Of a stretch of DNA of 6,319 bases, positions 5,771 to 6,319 are shown piece by piece. Under the pieces are notes generated by a model. That model had not been told where the DNA came from, ran no database searches, and was given only the letters and a program-made list of their open reading frames with translations. The stretch's first letter is position 1. Each line of letters begins with the position of its first letter. Both the position numbers and the translations under genes were made by a program. The DNA is from Deltaproteobacteria bacterium UBA4427 (GTDB lineage Bacteria > Myxococcota_A > UBA9160 > UBA4427), in assembly GCA_002390675.1 (NCBI GenBank), contig DGPZ01000098.1, positions 1,419-7,737 on the forward strand, written 5' to 3'.

Positions 5771-6319
5771 ATGTCGAACTCATCTCAGCTCCTCAAGCGC
5801 GTCTCCCTCGGCTTATTTGCACTCGTCGTGGCCTTCTTGATCCTTTTTCTCGACGTCAATCTGCCCGGCGACCCACGACCGATGGGCACCGCCGCCGACA
5901 TCGAAGCCCTCGCCGAACGCGACGACCTGAACGTGCTGTTCATTCTCGTCGACACGCTTCGCGCGAGTCACCTCGGTAGCTACGGCTACGACCGAGACAC
6001 GAGCCCGACGATCGACTTGATGGCGACCGAAGGCGCGCGCTTCGAGCGACACCTTTCGCAGTCGTCCTGGACGAAGTGCTCGATGGCATCGCTCTGGACC
6101 GGGCTCTATCCCGCAAGATCGCGGATCACGCGCTACGAAGATGCGCTCCCGGAATCTGCCGTACTGCCTGCCGAGATCTTGCGGGAAGCGGGCTTTCGGA
6201 CGGCAGGCGTCTGGCGAAACGGCTGGGTCGCGCCGAACTTCGGCTTCGGACAAGGATTCGAGGTCTACGAGCGCCCGATCGGCGGCACTGCCCCGGCAAG
6301 CGTCCAGCGAGCAAACCCC
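5771..6319 (+). CDS. Membrane-anchored sulfatase-like hydrolase (3' partial)
   Basis: The first 183 codons are visible; the frame runs off the right edge. The N-terminus (MSNSSQLLKR) precedes one hydrophobic segment at 11-27, so the protein is probably anchored by a single helix with the catalytic domain in the periplasm. The alkaline-phosphatase/sulfatase superfamily N-terminus is clear: NVLFILVDTLRASHLGSYGY (54-73), with Asp61 as the expected metal ligand, then SPTIDLMATEGARFERHLSQ and SSWTKCSMASLWTGLYP (98-114). Aligned to the sulfatase signature C-x-P-S-R-x4-T-G, Thr101 takes the place of the formylglycine cysteine, so this is unlikely to be a classical sulfatase. Thr nucleophiles are known in phosphotransferases such as LtaS and MdoB; the reaction here, whether sulfatase, phosphodiesterase or transferase, cannot be told from this part. 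The ATG at 5771 is the only plausible start: no upstream ATG, GTG or TTG is in frame in the gap. No Shine-Dalgarno is visible. Confidence 0.9.
   Translation, partial: MSNSSQLLKRVSLGLFALVVAFLILFLDVNLPGDPRPMGTAADIEALAERDDLNVLFILVDTLRASHLGSYGYDRDTSPTIDLMATEGARFERHLSQSSWTKCSMASLWTGLYPARSRITRYEDALPESAVLPAEILREAGFRTAGVWRNGWVAPNFGFGQGFEVYERPIGGTAPASVQRANP

Noticed and set aside
5813..6253. Open frame of 146 codons on the minus strand
   Set aside because: It is antisense to the conserved sulfatase-like core, which is clearly the real coding frame.

Overview
The window is GC-rich and densely coding. It looks like a piece of a Gram-negative bacterial chromosome. Two proteins have lipoprotein signal peptides, one ends in a PEP-CTERM surface-sorting tail, one is a thiol:disulfide thioredoxin-fold protein of the DsbA family, and one is a membrane-anchored sulfatase-like protein whose nucleophile region (WTK-x-S...TG) resembles a form I know from deltaproteobacterial/myxobacterial-type genomes. 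The lineage guess is inference from these family styles and from base composition. No rRNA or other marker gene is present.

Layout, left to right. (1) 2-631 (+): 3' part of a DsbA-family protein with a CPPC active site; its 5' end lies outside the window. (2) 641-1903 (-): a 420-residue lipoprotein made of about nine degenerate W...D...W helical repeats, converging on the first gene with a 9-base gap. (3) 1904-2116: intergenic, holding a strong rho-independent terminator for the next gene upstream on the minus strand. (4) 2117-3217 (-): a 366-residue secreted PEP-CTERM protein. (5) 3218-3450: intergenic, with a ribosome binding site, a promoter with a perfect TATAAT, a GC-rich palindrome in the leader and a 10-bp direct repeat. 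(6) 3451-5706 (-): a large TPR-repeat lipoprotein. (7) 5707-5770: a short AT-rich divergent intergenic region. (8) 5771-6319 (+): 5' part of a sulfatase/alkaline-phosphatase-superfamily membrane protein that runs off the right edge.

All five genes encode proteins that appear to be exported or anchored in the cell envelope. The three minus-strand genes are read in the order TPR lipoprotein, PEP-CTERM protein, W/D-repeat lipoprotein. The PEP-CTERM gene appears to have its own promoter and its own terminator, so the three are probably separate transcription units. PEP-CTERM proteins are sorted by exosortase, and TPR lipoproteins (the PrsT type) are a known part of exosortase/exopolysaccharide loci. 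A surface-sorting or exopolysaccharide role for the middle of the window is therefore a reasonable hypothesis, but no exosortase or polysaccharide gene is visible here. I see no mobile element, CRISPR array, tRNA or rRNA.
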